A stretch of 64,000 bases of DNA from Paenibacillus sp. UNC499MF (GCF_900107975.1 NZ_FNVF01000003.1:315155-379154), one strand, 5' to 3'. Positions 8,249-15,678 are shown, numbered from the stretch's first letter. A program made the numbers and translations. Notes: generated by a model from the letters alone, not told the origin.

Positions 8249-9139
8249 TTATTGGGCTTTCTTTTGTTTTGCGAGCCAGTCAGACAGTTTGTCCAAATCG
8301 GCATCGGTCAGCCCTTTGGCGATATTGTCCTTGTATTGAGGCTGCATAGCCCCCTGGCCGTTCTTGATGATGTTCATGATTTGTTCCTTATCATGCTTGT
8401 CGCCCACACCGCGAAGTGCCGGGATTCCGTTGTTCGGCATCCCTTTCAGGTCGCCGCCATGACAAGATACGCAAGTCGCTTTCTTGTAAATCTCCATGGC
8501 CGGATCGTCTGCGGCGACGATGCCTGCCGCTTTCTGCTGCTGTCCGCCACCGCCGGAAGCGGCTCCGCCAGCTGCTTTCTTCTCTTTCATTTCTTCTTCA
8601 CGCTTGATGTGCTCCGGAATCGTGTTACTCGCTTTCAATTCCAGCTGGTAATGATGCCAGGAGGTATACGTCAAGTATGCGGAAGCGATTAACGTCAGAA
8701 GCGCCAGAGAAGAAGCGATCGGGCGTCTGTAGAAACGGCGCTCTTTACCTGTATCCAGGAACGGAGCCAGAAGAAGTCCGCCGAACATCAGTCCGGGTAC
8801 GATCAGCGTACCGAAAACTACATATTGATCCGATGTATACGGATATTTCAGCAGTTGGTACATAAACAAGAAGTACCAGTCCGGAATCGGAATAAAGGCC
8901 GTGTTCTTAGGATCAGCCGGGTAGCCGAGCGGCGCCGGTTCTGAAATAACCAGACACAATACACCGACCAGAAATACAACGGCAACCATCCATTCTTTCA
9001 ATAGAAAGTTCGGAATGAACGCTTCGGATTTACCCGGATAAGACGAATAATCCGGAGGTACGGTGTTTTTTACTGTTTTCTTAACACGAGAGTCGCCTAC
9101 ATATACGACTTTCTCGCCATCTTTTTGTCCGTGAGCCAC
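8249..9139 (-). CDS. qcrC: Menaquinol:cytochrome c reductase cytochrome b/c subunit QcrC
   Basis: Subunit of the b6c-type complex that oxidises menaquinol. The 296-aa protein fuses a subunit-IV-like membrane part (about three helices, DWYFLFMYQLLKY, residues ~40-165) with a C-terminal cytochrome c domain carrying one covalent haem site, CVSCH, near residue 219. An Ala/Gly-rich linker (GGAASGGGGQQQ) separates them. The GTG start at 9139 is 8 nt from AAAGGAGG. It is the last gene of qcrA-qcrB-qcrC. The predicted topology puts the c domain outside. Confidence 0.95.
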   Translation of the reverse strand: MAHGQKDGEKVVYVGDSRVKKTVKNTVPPDYSSYPGKSEAFIPNFLLKEWMVAVVFLVGVLCLVISEPAPLGYPADPKNTAFIPIPDWYFLFMYQLLKYPYTSDQYVVFGTLIVPGLMFGGLLLAPFLDTGKERRFYRRPIASSLALLTLIASAYLTYTSWHHYQLELKASNTIPEHIKREEEMKEKKAAGGAASGGGGQQQKAAGIVAADDPAMEIYKKATCVSCHGGDLKGMPNNGIPALRGVGDKHDKEQIMNIIKNGQGAMQPQYKDNIAKGLTDADLDKLSDWLAKQKKAQ

Positions 9140-9159
9140 TTAAGTACCCTCCTTTCATT

Positions 9160-9831
9160 TTATAGCGGTCCGGAAATCCCCTGCCTGCGAATCATCAAGA
9201 AGTGTCCGGCCAGTAATGCGAGGAGAGCTGCAGGTAGGAAGAACACGTGAAGCGCGAAGAATCTCGTCAGCGTCTGCGCACCTACAATATCTCCACCCTG
9301 CAGGAACGTTTGAACATATTGACCCAGGAAAGGAATCGATGCCGCGATCTTGATCCCTACTTGCGTAGCATAGTAGGCTTTGTTATCCCAAGGAAGCAGG
9401 TAACCGGTAAATCCAAGACCCAGCATAACAAAGAAAATCAGCATACCGACGACCCAGTTCATTTCACGAGGCGCTTTGTAGGAGCCCGTGAAGAAAACGC
9501 GGAGCGTATGTAACAGCATCATAACGATAACAAGGGATGCTCCCCAGTGGTGCATACCGCGCACGATAACGCCGAATGCGACCTGGTGCTGCAAATAGTC
9601 AACGCTTGCATAAGCGTTGATAATGTCCGGTGTATAATACATCGTCAGGAACATGCCGGACAAAATTTGAATTACAGTGACAAAGAACGTCAGACCGCCG
9701 AAACAATAAACGAAAGCGGAAAAATGGTGAGCCGGATTGACGTGTTCAGGAACCTCGTGATCGGCTACGTCCCTCCAGATCGGCGTGATATCTAGACGTT
9801 CGTCGATCCAGTTGTACATATTTTTAAACAT
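9160..9831 (-). CDS. qcrB: Menaquinol:cytochrome c reductase cytochrome b subunit QcrB
   Basis: Cytochrome b6-type subunit, 223 aa, with four transmembrane helices and the b-haem ligands in RGMHHWGASLVIVMMLLHTL and in ALHVFFLPAALLALLAGHF. TGYLLPWDNKAYYATQVG is the conserved quinol-site region of b6-type proteins. It lies between qcrA and qcrC with short gaps, so one transcript. The SD AGGAGG is 13 nt from the ATG, longer than usual. Confidence 0.96.
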   Translation of the reverse strand: MFKNMYNWIDERLDITPIWRDVADHEVPEHVNPAHHFSAFVYCFGGLTFFVTVIQILSGMFLTMYYTPDIINAYASVDYLQHQVAFGVIVRGMHHWGASLVIVMMLLHTLRVFFTGSYKAPREMNWVVGMLIFFVMLGLGFTGYLLPWDNKAYYATQVGIKIAASIPFLGQYVQTFLQGGDIVGAQTLTRFFALHVFFLPAALLALLAGHFLMIRRQGISGPL

Positions 9832-9849
9832 CTGATCGTTACGCCCTCC

Positions 9850-10395
9850 TTATTTCGCCCTTGTGTTAGCGTGCAGCTGTCCCAGATAGACGAATCCTTT
9901 ATCGATTTTTACGTCGTATTCGTCCAGCGGAGCTGGAGCTACCGCAAGGTTTTTGCCGTCAGCGGTATAGTGCGCGCCGTGGCATGGGCAAAAATACTGG
10001 TTTTTGTACTCCGGATTGTTGTTCCAGTTAACCGTACAACCCAAGTGCTTGCATGTCGGGTTCAAAGCGAAGATTTTGCCGTCTTGACCCTTGGTGATCC
10101 ATGCGGTAAGTTCCACATCGCTTTCGTACCAGCCGTCCACCTGATGGACCTGGAACGTGAATGATTTGGGCTCATTCGTAATTTTGCTTTCTTCAACTAC
10201 TTTGATCCAATCCGAAGCCTTCTTCGGCTGAAGCACCGGATCCACCGCGAATCTCAGCATTGGAGCTACCATACCGGCCGCCATGAAAGCAGTGGTACCG
10301 CCGAGCGTGTACGAAAGAAACTGGCGGCGGGACATTTGACGCCGTACTACTGGCTTTTTGCCATGGTGCTCATTCGAATTGTTGCGTTCACTCAT
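9850..10395 (-). CDS. qcrA: Rieske iron-sulfur subunit QcrA
   Basis: Carries the Rieske 2Fe-2S cluster of the bc complex. Cluster ligands are visible as CKHLGC and CPCHGAHY in the C-terminal third. The N-terminus has a twin-arginine-like signal anchor (SRRQFLSY followed by a hydrophobic GGTTAFMAAGMVA), fitting Tat-dependent export. The start is ATG at 10395, 10 nt from AGGGGGG; an in-frame ATG 13 codons upstream has no SD. First gene of the qcr operon, behind a good sigma-A promoter at 10502-10530. ResDE, encoded in this window, is a plausible regulator by analogy with B. subtilis. Confidence 0.95.
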   Translation of the reverse strand: MSERNNSNEHHGKKPVVRRQMSRRQFLSYTLGGTTAFMAAGMVAPMLRFAVDPVLQPKKASDWIKVVEESKITNEPKSFTFQVHQVDGWYESDVELTAWITKGQDGKIFALNPTCKHLGCTVNWNNNPEYKNQYFCPCHGAHYTADGKNLAVAPAPLDEYDVKIDKGFVYLGQLHANTRAK

Positions 10396-10501
10396 TTCGC
10401 GTGCTACCCCCCTAAGCCATTCAATTTGTCGCATGACAAATCGAACCTATATCACGTGTCGTTCGACATTATCTTACACTTCATAGACTAGGACATTACT
10501 A

Positions 10502-10530
10502 ATAATATCCTACGACCTTTGGGGCGTCAA
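10502..10530 (-). promoter_or_regulatory. Sigma-A promoter of qcrABC
   Basis: TTGACG (10525-10530), a 17-nt spacer and TATTAT (10502-10507) on the minus strand, about 110 nt upstream of the qcrA start. The 254-nt gap also holds TTGTGAA and TTGTCACAA elements at 10573-10598, upstream of the -35. Confidence 0.72.
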
Positions 10531-10649
10531 GGATGTAGCCGCAAGGTCAAGGGAGTGCCTTCTCGGGTTATCTTGTGAATTTAACAAAATTGTCACAATT
10601 TCCTCCGGGAAACACGCCATCCTTTTTATCTTTACCAAATTTTCGAATT

Positions 10650-11099
10650 CTAACGAATCTCTTCTGATTTTTTTGCATACCAGAGCTGCTCGATCCGTTC
10701 CCCTATCGCTTTCTTCGCTTCCTGTCCGGGAAACTGCAGCGCTTCGGGGGAAACGTACACGATCAGATCCGCATTTTGCAGCTGCCAGGCTCCAATCTCC
10801 GGATGGGCGGTTACCACGACGACATAGGCGAAACCGACCTTCCTTGCCTGTGCGCAGGTACGCTCCACGTATTCGCGGTCCGCATCTTCCCCAGTACAGT
10901 AATGGAGAGCCGGGTAGGTAACCACTCTTCCTTTGTAAGGAATCTCCAGCACGTCCAGCACGTCCCTGAGGCTTTCCAGGGCGTCTCCCGCTTCCCAGGG
11001 CTGCTCCGCGCCGTCCAGGCCCGTAACGGGAAGTAGGCAGGTGTCCAGGTACGGCTGCAGATCCGTCCAGTCTTTTTCCGTAATTTCGCTAAACTTCAT
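10650..11099 (-). CDS. ypiF: DUF2487 protein (YpiF-like)
   Basis: 149-aa soluble protein similar to YpiF, which lies beside qcrA in B. subtilis as here. It begins MKFSEITEKDWTDLQPYLDT and contains a hydrophobic strand FAYVVVVTAHPE in the middle. No catalytic motif is recognised. The start ATG at 11099 follows GGGGAG by 6 nt. Function is unknown; conserved linkage to qcr suggests only a possible role in respiration or its regulation. Confidence 0.8.
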   Translation of the reverse strand: MKFSEITEKDWTDLQPYLDTCLLPVTGLDGAEQPWEAGDALESLRDVLDVLEIPYKGRVVTYPALHYCTGEDADREYVERTCAQARKVGFAYVVVVTAHPEIGAWQLQNADLIVYVSPEALQFPGQEAKKAIGERIEQLWYAKKSEEIR

Positions 11100-11190
11100 C
11101 TTACTCTCCCCTTCCGATCACTAGAGCTACTTTACCATACCGGGACAAACGGAGGGTACCCTTTTTACAATCGTATAACCCGCGGAACTC

Positions 11191-11251
11191 AAAAAACCCC
11201 CTCCTTCCGCAGACCCCATCCGCCCGGATGGCCTGCAAGAAAGAGAGGATA
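11191..11251 (-). terminator. Long-stem terminator downstream of the IDEAL gene
   Basis: On the minus strand a hairpin of more than 20 pairs with several G-U pairs, with apex CCATCC/GGATGG, ends in TTTTTT (11191-11196). Confidence 0.6.
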
Positions 11252-11256
11252 ATGAC

Positions 11257-11288
11257 GGGACATGCCGCGGTTGCGGCCGTCCTTTTTT
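11257..11288 (+). terminator. Plus-strand terminator-like hairpin with no plus-strand gene
   Basis: GGAC-GCCGC / GCGGC-GTCC stem with a small internal loop, loop GGTT, then TTTTTT on the plus strand. No plus-strand gene or clear promoter precedes it; it may block antisense transcription. Confidence 0.5.
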
Positions 11289-11322
11289 CATAAACTTTGC
11301 GACAATACGGGAGACGGTCAGC

Positions 11323-11511
11323 CTAGCCGGGGGATTGGATGGATTTGAGTTCGGCGGTAAGCGCTAGAAAAGTAGCTTCATCACCCTCGGCTAGAGCGCT
11401 GTCAATCTGTTGATAGAGATGGTTCTCTTTATATTTCCGCATGGCGTCGTCCATTACCAATTCAGCGATCAGACCCAACAGCGCTTCATTTGAAACATTC
11501 ATTCTTCCCAT
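11323..11511 (-). CDS. Small IDEAL-domain protein
   Basis: 62-aa protein consisting almost entirely of an IDEAL domain: LIAELVMDDAMRKYKENHL then IDSALAEGDEATFLALTAEL. In B. subtilis the neighbouring YpiB has such a domain at its C-terminus after a larger N-terminal domain; here that N-terminal part is absent and the domain stands alone. The start ATG at 11511 is 9 nt from GGAGG. Function is unknown; IDEAL domains are short helical modules thought to mediate interactions. Confidence 0.8.
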   Translation of the reverse strand: MGRMNVSNEALLGLIAELVMDDAMRKYKENHLYQQIDSALAEGDEATFLALTAELKSIQSPG

Positions 11512-11565
11512 AGGGATCTACCTCCAGGTATCGTCCGCACAATGCAGAGCAGCGATAGGATTGTA

Positions 11566-12081
11566 TTACTTCCCTGGTTCCATCCGGTACTCTCTTCCCT
11601 TGCTTACATAGTTATCCGTCGTGCGTTTCATCCGTTCGAGATCCTCTGGTGTTAATTCCCGCACAACTTTGGCCGGTGTTCCCAGCGACAGCGTATAAGC
11701 CGGAAGATGCGTACCTTCAGTAACGAGAGAACCTGCCCCTACTAAAGCATATTCACCGATCTCGGCGCCGTTTAGTACGATCGCCCCCATTCCGATTAAT
11801 GTGCCCCTGCCTATACGGCAGCCATGAATAAGGGCACCATGACCGACGGAAACGTCGTCTTCTACAATCAGCGGCTTGTCCTTGTTGACGTGTCCGATGC
11901 ATCCGTCTTGAATATTGCACCGGTTCCCGATCCGAATCGGAGCCAAATCTCCTCTCAGGACGGCATTGAACCAAACGGTGGAATTTTCACCGACGGATAC
12001 GTCTCCGATAATTTGTGCGCCGGGGGCGATGTAGACCGTAGACGCGATAGCGGGAAATAAACCTTTAAAAGGATGCAGCAT
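11566..12081 (-). CDS. Gamma-carbonic-anhydrase-family hexapeptide-repeat protein
   Basis: 171-aa left-handed beta-helix protein. Hexapeptide repeats run from about residue 16 (VYIAPGAQIIGDVSVGENST) to about 140. Three zinc-ligand-like histidines are present at His64 (GHVNK), His81 and His86 (GHGALIHG), as in gamma-class carbonic anhydrases and the YrdA/PaaY group. Activity cannot be read from sequence. The start chosen is ATG at 12081, 11 nt after AGGAG; the frame is open 20 codons further upstream. Same strand as its neighbours. Confidence 0.82.
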   Translation of the reverse strand: MLHPFKGLFPAIASTVYIAPGAQIIGDVSVGENSTVWFNAVLRGDLAPIRIGNRCNIQDGCIGHVNKDKPLIVEDDVSVGHGALIHGCRIGRGTLIGMGAIVLNGAEIGEYALVGAGSLVTEGTHLPAYTLSLGTPAKVVRELTPEDLERMKRTTDNYVSKGREYRMEPGK

Positions 12082-12181
12082 GGCACAGCTCACTCCTCTG
12101 GATTTTTCCTCATCATAGATGGAGGGAGGAGAGGCCGTCAACGCGGCGGTCCGCTGAGGGCGGCCCCGCAGATCGACGGAG

Positions 12182-13297
12182 CTATTCTTTCAAATCGATT
12201 TTGTCTTCGTCGGCAATCTGATTGCCTGCGATTGTTTTGCCGCCCAGAGGGCTCATGCGGACCACGGCCCCGGCATGTTCTTCTTCCCCGACGGCAAGCA
12301 GTCCCAGATGCATCATCATCCCGATAATCCGCTGTTCGAAAATCGATTCCGGCGAATCGTAGTAAAACGGCCGGATCAACGGACACAGCACTTCCGCCAG
12401 CGATGCGGTCGTCACCCAGTTGTCGGCCAGCCGGGCCGTCCACTGTACGATGGACTGGAGGTTGTAGACGGGGCCTTTGTAAAGACGGAGCCAGAAGCGA
12501 TACAGTTCGTCCTGGCCCGGCTTTATCCCGGCGGCCGTCATTTCCGCCCCTTTCTCCGTCGGGAGCAGCAGTCCGCCTTTTTCCTGGAGAAGCCCCTCGA
12601 AAAAGCAGTAATCGTAGATCAGCGAAAACCGGTTCGGATATTCCTTGAACTTGCGTCCGTAACCGAATCTCCATGCCGTCTTGCCTACAAGCTCTTCCTT
12701 AACCGCCATGACGCCCAGTATTTGAGACAGCTGCCGCTTGTACATGACGTCTTCATGGGTCAGCAGCACTTCATGGTCTCTGACATACCGCATAAGCTGA
12801 AGCACATCGTCAGCCATCAGGGTATGTTCGTCGCGGTAGACGGCCGGATCGTCCGTGTAGGTAAGGCGGCTTTTGTAATTGCGGGTGAGCACATCGCCGA
12901 AACGCCGCTTCAAATCATGAGGCACTTGGAAAAGATACTTCGTCTGCTGGGAATAGCCATGAAACAGCCAGCCGTGCTTTTTGAATTTCGAGATCGTGTC
13001 GCGCGGGTTGGAGTTTTCCTTCTCTTCCTTCAGAAACTTGGCCTGCTGCACGCGGGCAACGAGCTCCTCCAGACTGAATAACCCCCGGTCTTCAAACAAC
13101 AAGGTGTTCAAAAACCGGATATCTTCCATCGTCAGCGCGTCTACCCTTTGCTCGAAAATGTCTCTGCGGCTGACCGTAGTCAATATAGACTGGATCAGTT
13201 CGTTCTTGGAGTGCATGTTGCATTCGCAGGCATACGTATCCGCAATCCGGTTGAGATCATGGATATCCGCGTAACTGAGCATATCGGCCAGATTCAA
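12182..13297 (-). CDS. Uncharacterised protein with winged-helix/XPB-N-like architecture
   Basis: 371-aa soluble protein that I cannot assign to a studied family. It begins NLADMLSYADIHDLNRIAD and contains helix-rich segments (TMEDIRFLNTLLFEDRGLFS, LYRFWLRLYKGPVYNLQSIV) and a late segment IFEQRIIGMMMHLGLLAVG that recalls winged-helix domains found N-terminal to XPB-type helicases. There are no Walker motifs, so it is not a helicase. The start is probably TTG at 13297, 8 nt after GGGAGG; the GTG at 13306 overlaps the SD and is unlikely. A DNA- or protein-binding role is speculative. Confidence 0.6.
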   Translation of the reverse strand: MNLADMLSYADIHDLNRIADTYACECNMHSKNELIQSILTTVSRRDIFEQRVDALTMEDIRFLNTLLFEDRGLFSLEELVARVQQAKFLKEEKENSNPRDTISKFKKHGWLFHGYSQQTKYLFQVPHDLKRRFGDVLTRNYKSRLTYTDDPAVYRDEHTLMADDVLQLMRYVRDHEVLLTHEDVMYKRQLSQILGVMAVKEELVGKTAWRFGYGRKFKEYPNRFSLIYDYCFFEGLLQEKGGLLLPTEKGAEMTAAGIKPGQDELYRFWLRLYKGPVYNLQSIVQWTARLADNWVTTASLAEVLCPLIRPFYYDSPESIFEQRIIGMMMHLGLLAVGEEEHAGAVVRMSPLGGKTIAGNQIADEDKIDLKE

Positions 13298-13418
13298 GTC
13301 CGCCACCTCCCTTCACGATTCCTGTCCGCCGTCTTACCGACCGCAATCTTCTAGTTAGCCGTATACTTGTTGGTACTAACCAGTATGGGAATAATTCCCT
13401 GAATTAAACCTTCCACGC

Positions 13419-13456
13419 AAAAAAAAGCACATCCGCCTTCCGGCAGACATGCTTTT
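13419..13456 (-). terminator. Terminator after the histidine phosphatase
   Basis: Stem AAAAGCA / TGCTTTT plus an upper GCC/GGC helix with mismatches, ending in eight T residues on the minus strand. Confidence 0.7.
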
Positions 13457-13470
13457 CCAGGTTCAACTGC

Positions 13471-14046
13471 TTATACGATTAAATGCTCCGTACAATTATA
13501 CAGGGTGCATTCCCACAATGCCGTACCTTGGCGTACAATCGTCAAAGATGCGTTCGTAAGCGGGTCGTCCGGACGTTCCAGTTTCATCGTTTCGAGCGCC
13601 CGTCCGATAAATGCGCCATGGCTGACGATAAGCATCCGCCCGCTGGGATAATTCACGCATAAATCCCCGTAGAACGAAAGCCAGCGGCTGCGGACCTGCT
13701 CGTCCGTCTCTCCGCCAAGCTCCAGCCGCAGCCAGTCCGGACCCCAGCGGTCGATCCGTTCCTGCAGCGTCGTCCCCTCTACCTGCCCGAAGCCTTTCTC
13801 CCTGAGCCTCTTGTCCGTTCCGGCGATCGGAATTCCCGATCGTTCGCTGATCAGCTCCGCGCTTTCCCTGGCGCGTTTCAAATCACTGCTGATAATGCCG
13901 TCCCACGCTTCTCCGCGAAGACGTTCACCCAGCTTGCGTGCCTGTTCTCTTCCCTCTTCGGTAAGCTCCGTGTCGAGCGCCCCTTGTATTTTGCCCAAAA
14001 GGTTCCACTCGGTGCTTCCGTGCCGGACTAATCCGATCGTGGTCAA
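13471..14046 (-). CDS. Histidine phosphatase (phosphoglycerate-mutase superfamily)
   Basis: 191-aa protein of the RHG superfamily. The catalytic LVRHGSTEWN lies at the N-terminus with the phospho-accepting His near residue 9; the partner SSDLKRARESAE and the second catalytic His in LIVSHGAFIGR are present. It may be a broad phosphatase, a cobalamin-pathway phosphatase-like enzyme or a mutase; the substrate is unknown. The start is TTG at 14046, 8 nt from GGAGG and giving MTTIGLVRHG; the ATG at 14061 overlaps the SD. Confidence 0.85.
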   Translation of the reverse strand: MTTIGLVRHGSTEWNLLGKIQGALDTELTEEGREQARKLGERLRGEAWDGIISSDLKRARESAELISERSGIPIAGTDKRLREKGFGQVEGTTLQERIDRWGPDWLRLELGGETDEQVRSRWLSFYGDLCVNYPSGRMLIVSHGAFIGRALETMKLERPDDPLTNASLTIVRQGTALWECTLYNCTEHLIV

Positions 14047-14062
14047 TCTTATCTCCTCCATA

Positions 14063-14088
14063 AACAAGCCAGCTCCGTAAGAGCTGGC
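14063..14088 (-). terminator. Weak hairpin between anti-sigma and phosphatase genes
   Basis: 8-bp perfect stem GCCAGCTC / GAGCTGGC with a short imperfect T-run on the minus strand. It could reduce read-through from the sigma operon. Confidence 0.3.
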
Positions 14089-14101
14089 GGGTACTTTTCT
14101 T

Positions 14102-14728
14102 TTATTGTTTCCCGCGTCCGATCCAGGCACGGAATAGAAAACTCACAAATAAACCGATCAGCGACAGCGCGATGAGATGATGTACGTAGGGCGGCAAAGC
14201 AAACGTGCTCCTGGTTGGCATCACAGCCGAAACGTTGAGACCCGCAACAGCCTGCTTCATCGTACGGCCGTTCATCGCGGAGGCCGCTTCCGTCCCCGGC
14301 GATGCGGCGTAGGCATGCTCATAAGCCGAGCTTAACCCCTTCCCCAGGAAATCGGGAGACGAGTTCAGAGAGAGGCACAGCAGGACGCCTACGAAAAGCA
14401 GCAGGCAGAACGAGGCCGCCAAACGGCCCGCGCTTCGATATTTGCGCCCGCGTCCGGAGCTTCCCGGGCCCCCTGCCTGCGCCGGATAACGCCACGGCTC
14501 GTAAGCGCCGATCCGCTGCATCACCGAATCCGCGATCGATACGCGCGGGACAGGCGTATCGGTACGCAGCGATAAGCGGATCAGATCCCGGCACTCCTGC
14601 CAGGCATTGAACTGAGCCGAGCAATGCTTGCAGCTGTCCGCATGGACCCGGACGGCCTGGCGCCTAAGATCGCTGGCCGTACCGTCTATGTATTCAATCA
14701 GCCATTCCTGAACGTCCTCACATTTCAT
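14102..14728 (-). CDS. Zinc-finger anti-sigma factor, membrane-bound
   Basis: 208-aa protein with a zf-HC2 domain at the N-terminus (HADSCKHC, the H-x3-C-x2-C motif, about residues 29-36), a central transmembrane helix (LAASFCLLLFVGVLLCLSL) and a second hydrophobic helix at the C-terminus. Such proteins hold their sigma factor at the membrane until cleaved or displaced. Its ATG overlaps the sigma gene stop (ATGA), so the two are coupled. PrsW, encoded at 53442, is a site-1 protease for an anti-sigma of this type in B. subtilis; whether it acts on this protein is unknown. Confidence 0.87.
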   Translation of the reverse strand: MKCEDVQEWLIEYIDGTASDLRRQAVRVHADSCKHCSAQFNAWQECRDLIRLSLRTDTPVPRVSIADSVMQRIGAYEPWRYPAQAGGPGSSGRGRKYRSAGRLAASFCLLLFVGVLLCLSLNSSPDFLGKGLSSAYEHAYAASPGTEAASAMNGRTMKQAVAGLNVSAVMPTRSTFALPPYVHHLIALSLIGLFVSFLFRAWIGRGKQ

Positions 14729-15321
14729 CTACGCGCCATCCCCTCGCATTCTTCGAGCCAGCTATCCGTGTTGTAATAAGGCTCCAGCTGCAGCTTTACG
14801 CTGGCTCGGGCCCGAAACAACAAGGACTTGACCGAACTGACGGTTTGTCCCAAAATGGATGCGATCTCCTGGTAATCCAGCTGATCGTATTCTCTCAGGA
14901 TAAGAGCCGATCTTTGCTTCTCCGGCAGACTGTTGATCGCAATCCGGACCATGGAGACTTTCTCCTTCCGGATGACGGTCTGCTCGGGAAGCGATTCAAA
15001 CGAAGTTTGAGGGGTATGTCCGCAATTGTCCAGCGATATCTTAACGATTTTGTGTTTGCGCATTTCACTCAGCACGGTGTTACGTGCGATCGTATACAGC
15101 CAGGTAGAGAAGGACGCCTCGGCTTCACGGAACGAACTCAAGCTCCGGTATGCTTTGTAAAAGGTTTCGTTGCACAAATCTTCAGCCATCAGCTCAAGCT
15201 GGGCACTTTTGAGCATATGATAAATAAAGACGAAAATTTTGCGCTCATAACGCTGCATCAGCTCGTTGTATTTCCCTACATTTCCATCCTTCACTTCACG
15301 AATCAATTGGGTATCCGTCAT
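14725..15321 (-). CDS. ECF-type RNA polymerase sigma factor
   Basis: 198-aa sigma-70 family protein with only regions 2 and 4. Region 2 includes AEDLCNETFYKAYRSLSSF and FSTWLYTIARN. Region 4 includes SLPEKQRSALILREYDQLDY and QEIASILGQTVSSVKSLLFR. The paired anti-sigma gene overlaps by 4 nt. The start is ATG at 15321, 8 nt from AGGAGGGG; an in-frame GTG at 15330 is too close to the SD. Its regulon is unknown. An ECF-like promoter candidate lies upstream at 15374-15404. Confidence 0.9.
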   Translation of the reverse strand: MTDTQLIREVKDGNVGKYNELMQRYERKIFVFIYHMLKSAQLELMAEDLCNETFYKAYRSLSSFREAEASFSTWLYTIARNTVLSEMRKHKIVKISLDNCGHTPQTSFESLPEQTVIRKEKVSMVRIAINSLPEKQRSALILREYDQLDYQEIASILGQTVSSVKSLLFRARASVKLQLEPYYNTDSWLEECEGMARR

Positions 15322-15373
15322 TACGTGCACCCCTCCTGCACAGTACGTTCGGGTTCCCCGCTTCGGTTTACAA

Positions 15374-15404
15374 GCTTATACCGGGCGGGAACCAAAAAGT
15401 TGCG
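15374..15404 (-). promoter_or_regulatory. Candidate ECF-type (autoregulatory) promoter
   Basis: On the minus strand GCAACTTTTT is followed 13 nt later by GGTATAAG, loosely like the AAC-containing -35 and GTA-type -10 of ECF promoters. It lies about 55 nt upstream of the sigma gene. Confidence 0.3.
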
Positions 15405-15515
15405 CGGTCTGCGGGCTAACTTCCATCAATCGAAGCACAACATGTACTCACTATAACAAATATTGTATAGAGCTGTAAAATTTTCTCCGTCCCCGCGGCA
15501 ATAACGAAAAAAGAC

Positions 15516-15542
15516 AAAAAAAAAACCACCTCTACGAGGCGG
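15516..15542 (-). terminator. Terminator of the candidate small RNA
   Basis: 7-bp stem with one mismatch (15526-15532 with 15536-15542) and a 3-nt loop, followed on the minus strand by about ten T residues (15516-15525). Confidence 0.75.
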
Positions 15543-15590
15543 CTGCACAATGTGCGATTATCGGATAGGAGTGGAGAGAAACCATACTGT
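15516..15590 (-). ncRNA. Candidate small RNA (~75 nt) with cre-boxed promoter and terminator
   Basis: A sigma-A promoter (15597-15625) predicts a start near 15590 on the minus strand. An intrinsic terminator (CCRCCTC-type stem, loop GTA, then ten T residues) ends near 15516. Between them is a C/U-rich stretch (complement of 15563-15580) that could pair with GGAG-type ribosome binding sites. A 17-codon frame exists inside, but its ATG is only ~8 nt from the predicted start and has no SD, so coding is unlikely. The alternative is a short attenuated leader for the sigma-factor operon 195 nt downstream. Confidence 0.5.
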
Positions 15591-15596
15591 ACTTTT

Positions 15597-15625
15597 ATTA
15601 TATGAATCCGTTTACAAAAAGTCAA
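15597..15625 (-). promoter_or_regulatory. Strong sigma-A promoter of the candidate small RNA
   Basis: TTGACT (15620-15625), a 17-nt spacer and a perfect TATAAT (15597-15602) on the minus strand. Confidence 0.75.
15603..15616. promoter_or_regulatory. cre-like box 1 (in promoter spacer)
   Basis: TGAATCCGTTTACA fits the CcpA consensus TGWNANCGNTNWCA with one mismatch and lies exactly between -10 and -35, so binding would block RNA polymerase. Confidence 0.45.
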
Positions 15626-15633
15626 TGCTTTTT

Positions 15634-15647
15634 TGAAAACGTTTACG
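15634..15647. promoter_or_regulatory. cre-like box 2 (upstream of -35)
   Basis: TGAAAACGTTTACG also differs from the cre consensus at one position. It starts 31 bp from box 1, about three helical turns, on the same DNA face. Confidence 0.45.
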
Positions 15648-15678
15648 AAAAAGTTTTTGAAGGCTGCCGGCACTCATT

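Noticed and set aside
12138-12674. Second frame overlapping the 371-aa gene on the same strand
   Set aside because: Arg/Gly/Pro-rich out-of-frame translation typical of a GC-rich shadow.
13388-13400. Short palindrome GGGAATAATTCCC upstream of the 371-aa gene
   Set aside because: Too short and no promoter found next to it; could be chance.
15416-15673. 85-codon minus-strand frame across the small RNA region
   Set aside because: It runs through a strong promoter and a terminator hairpin and has no SD.
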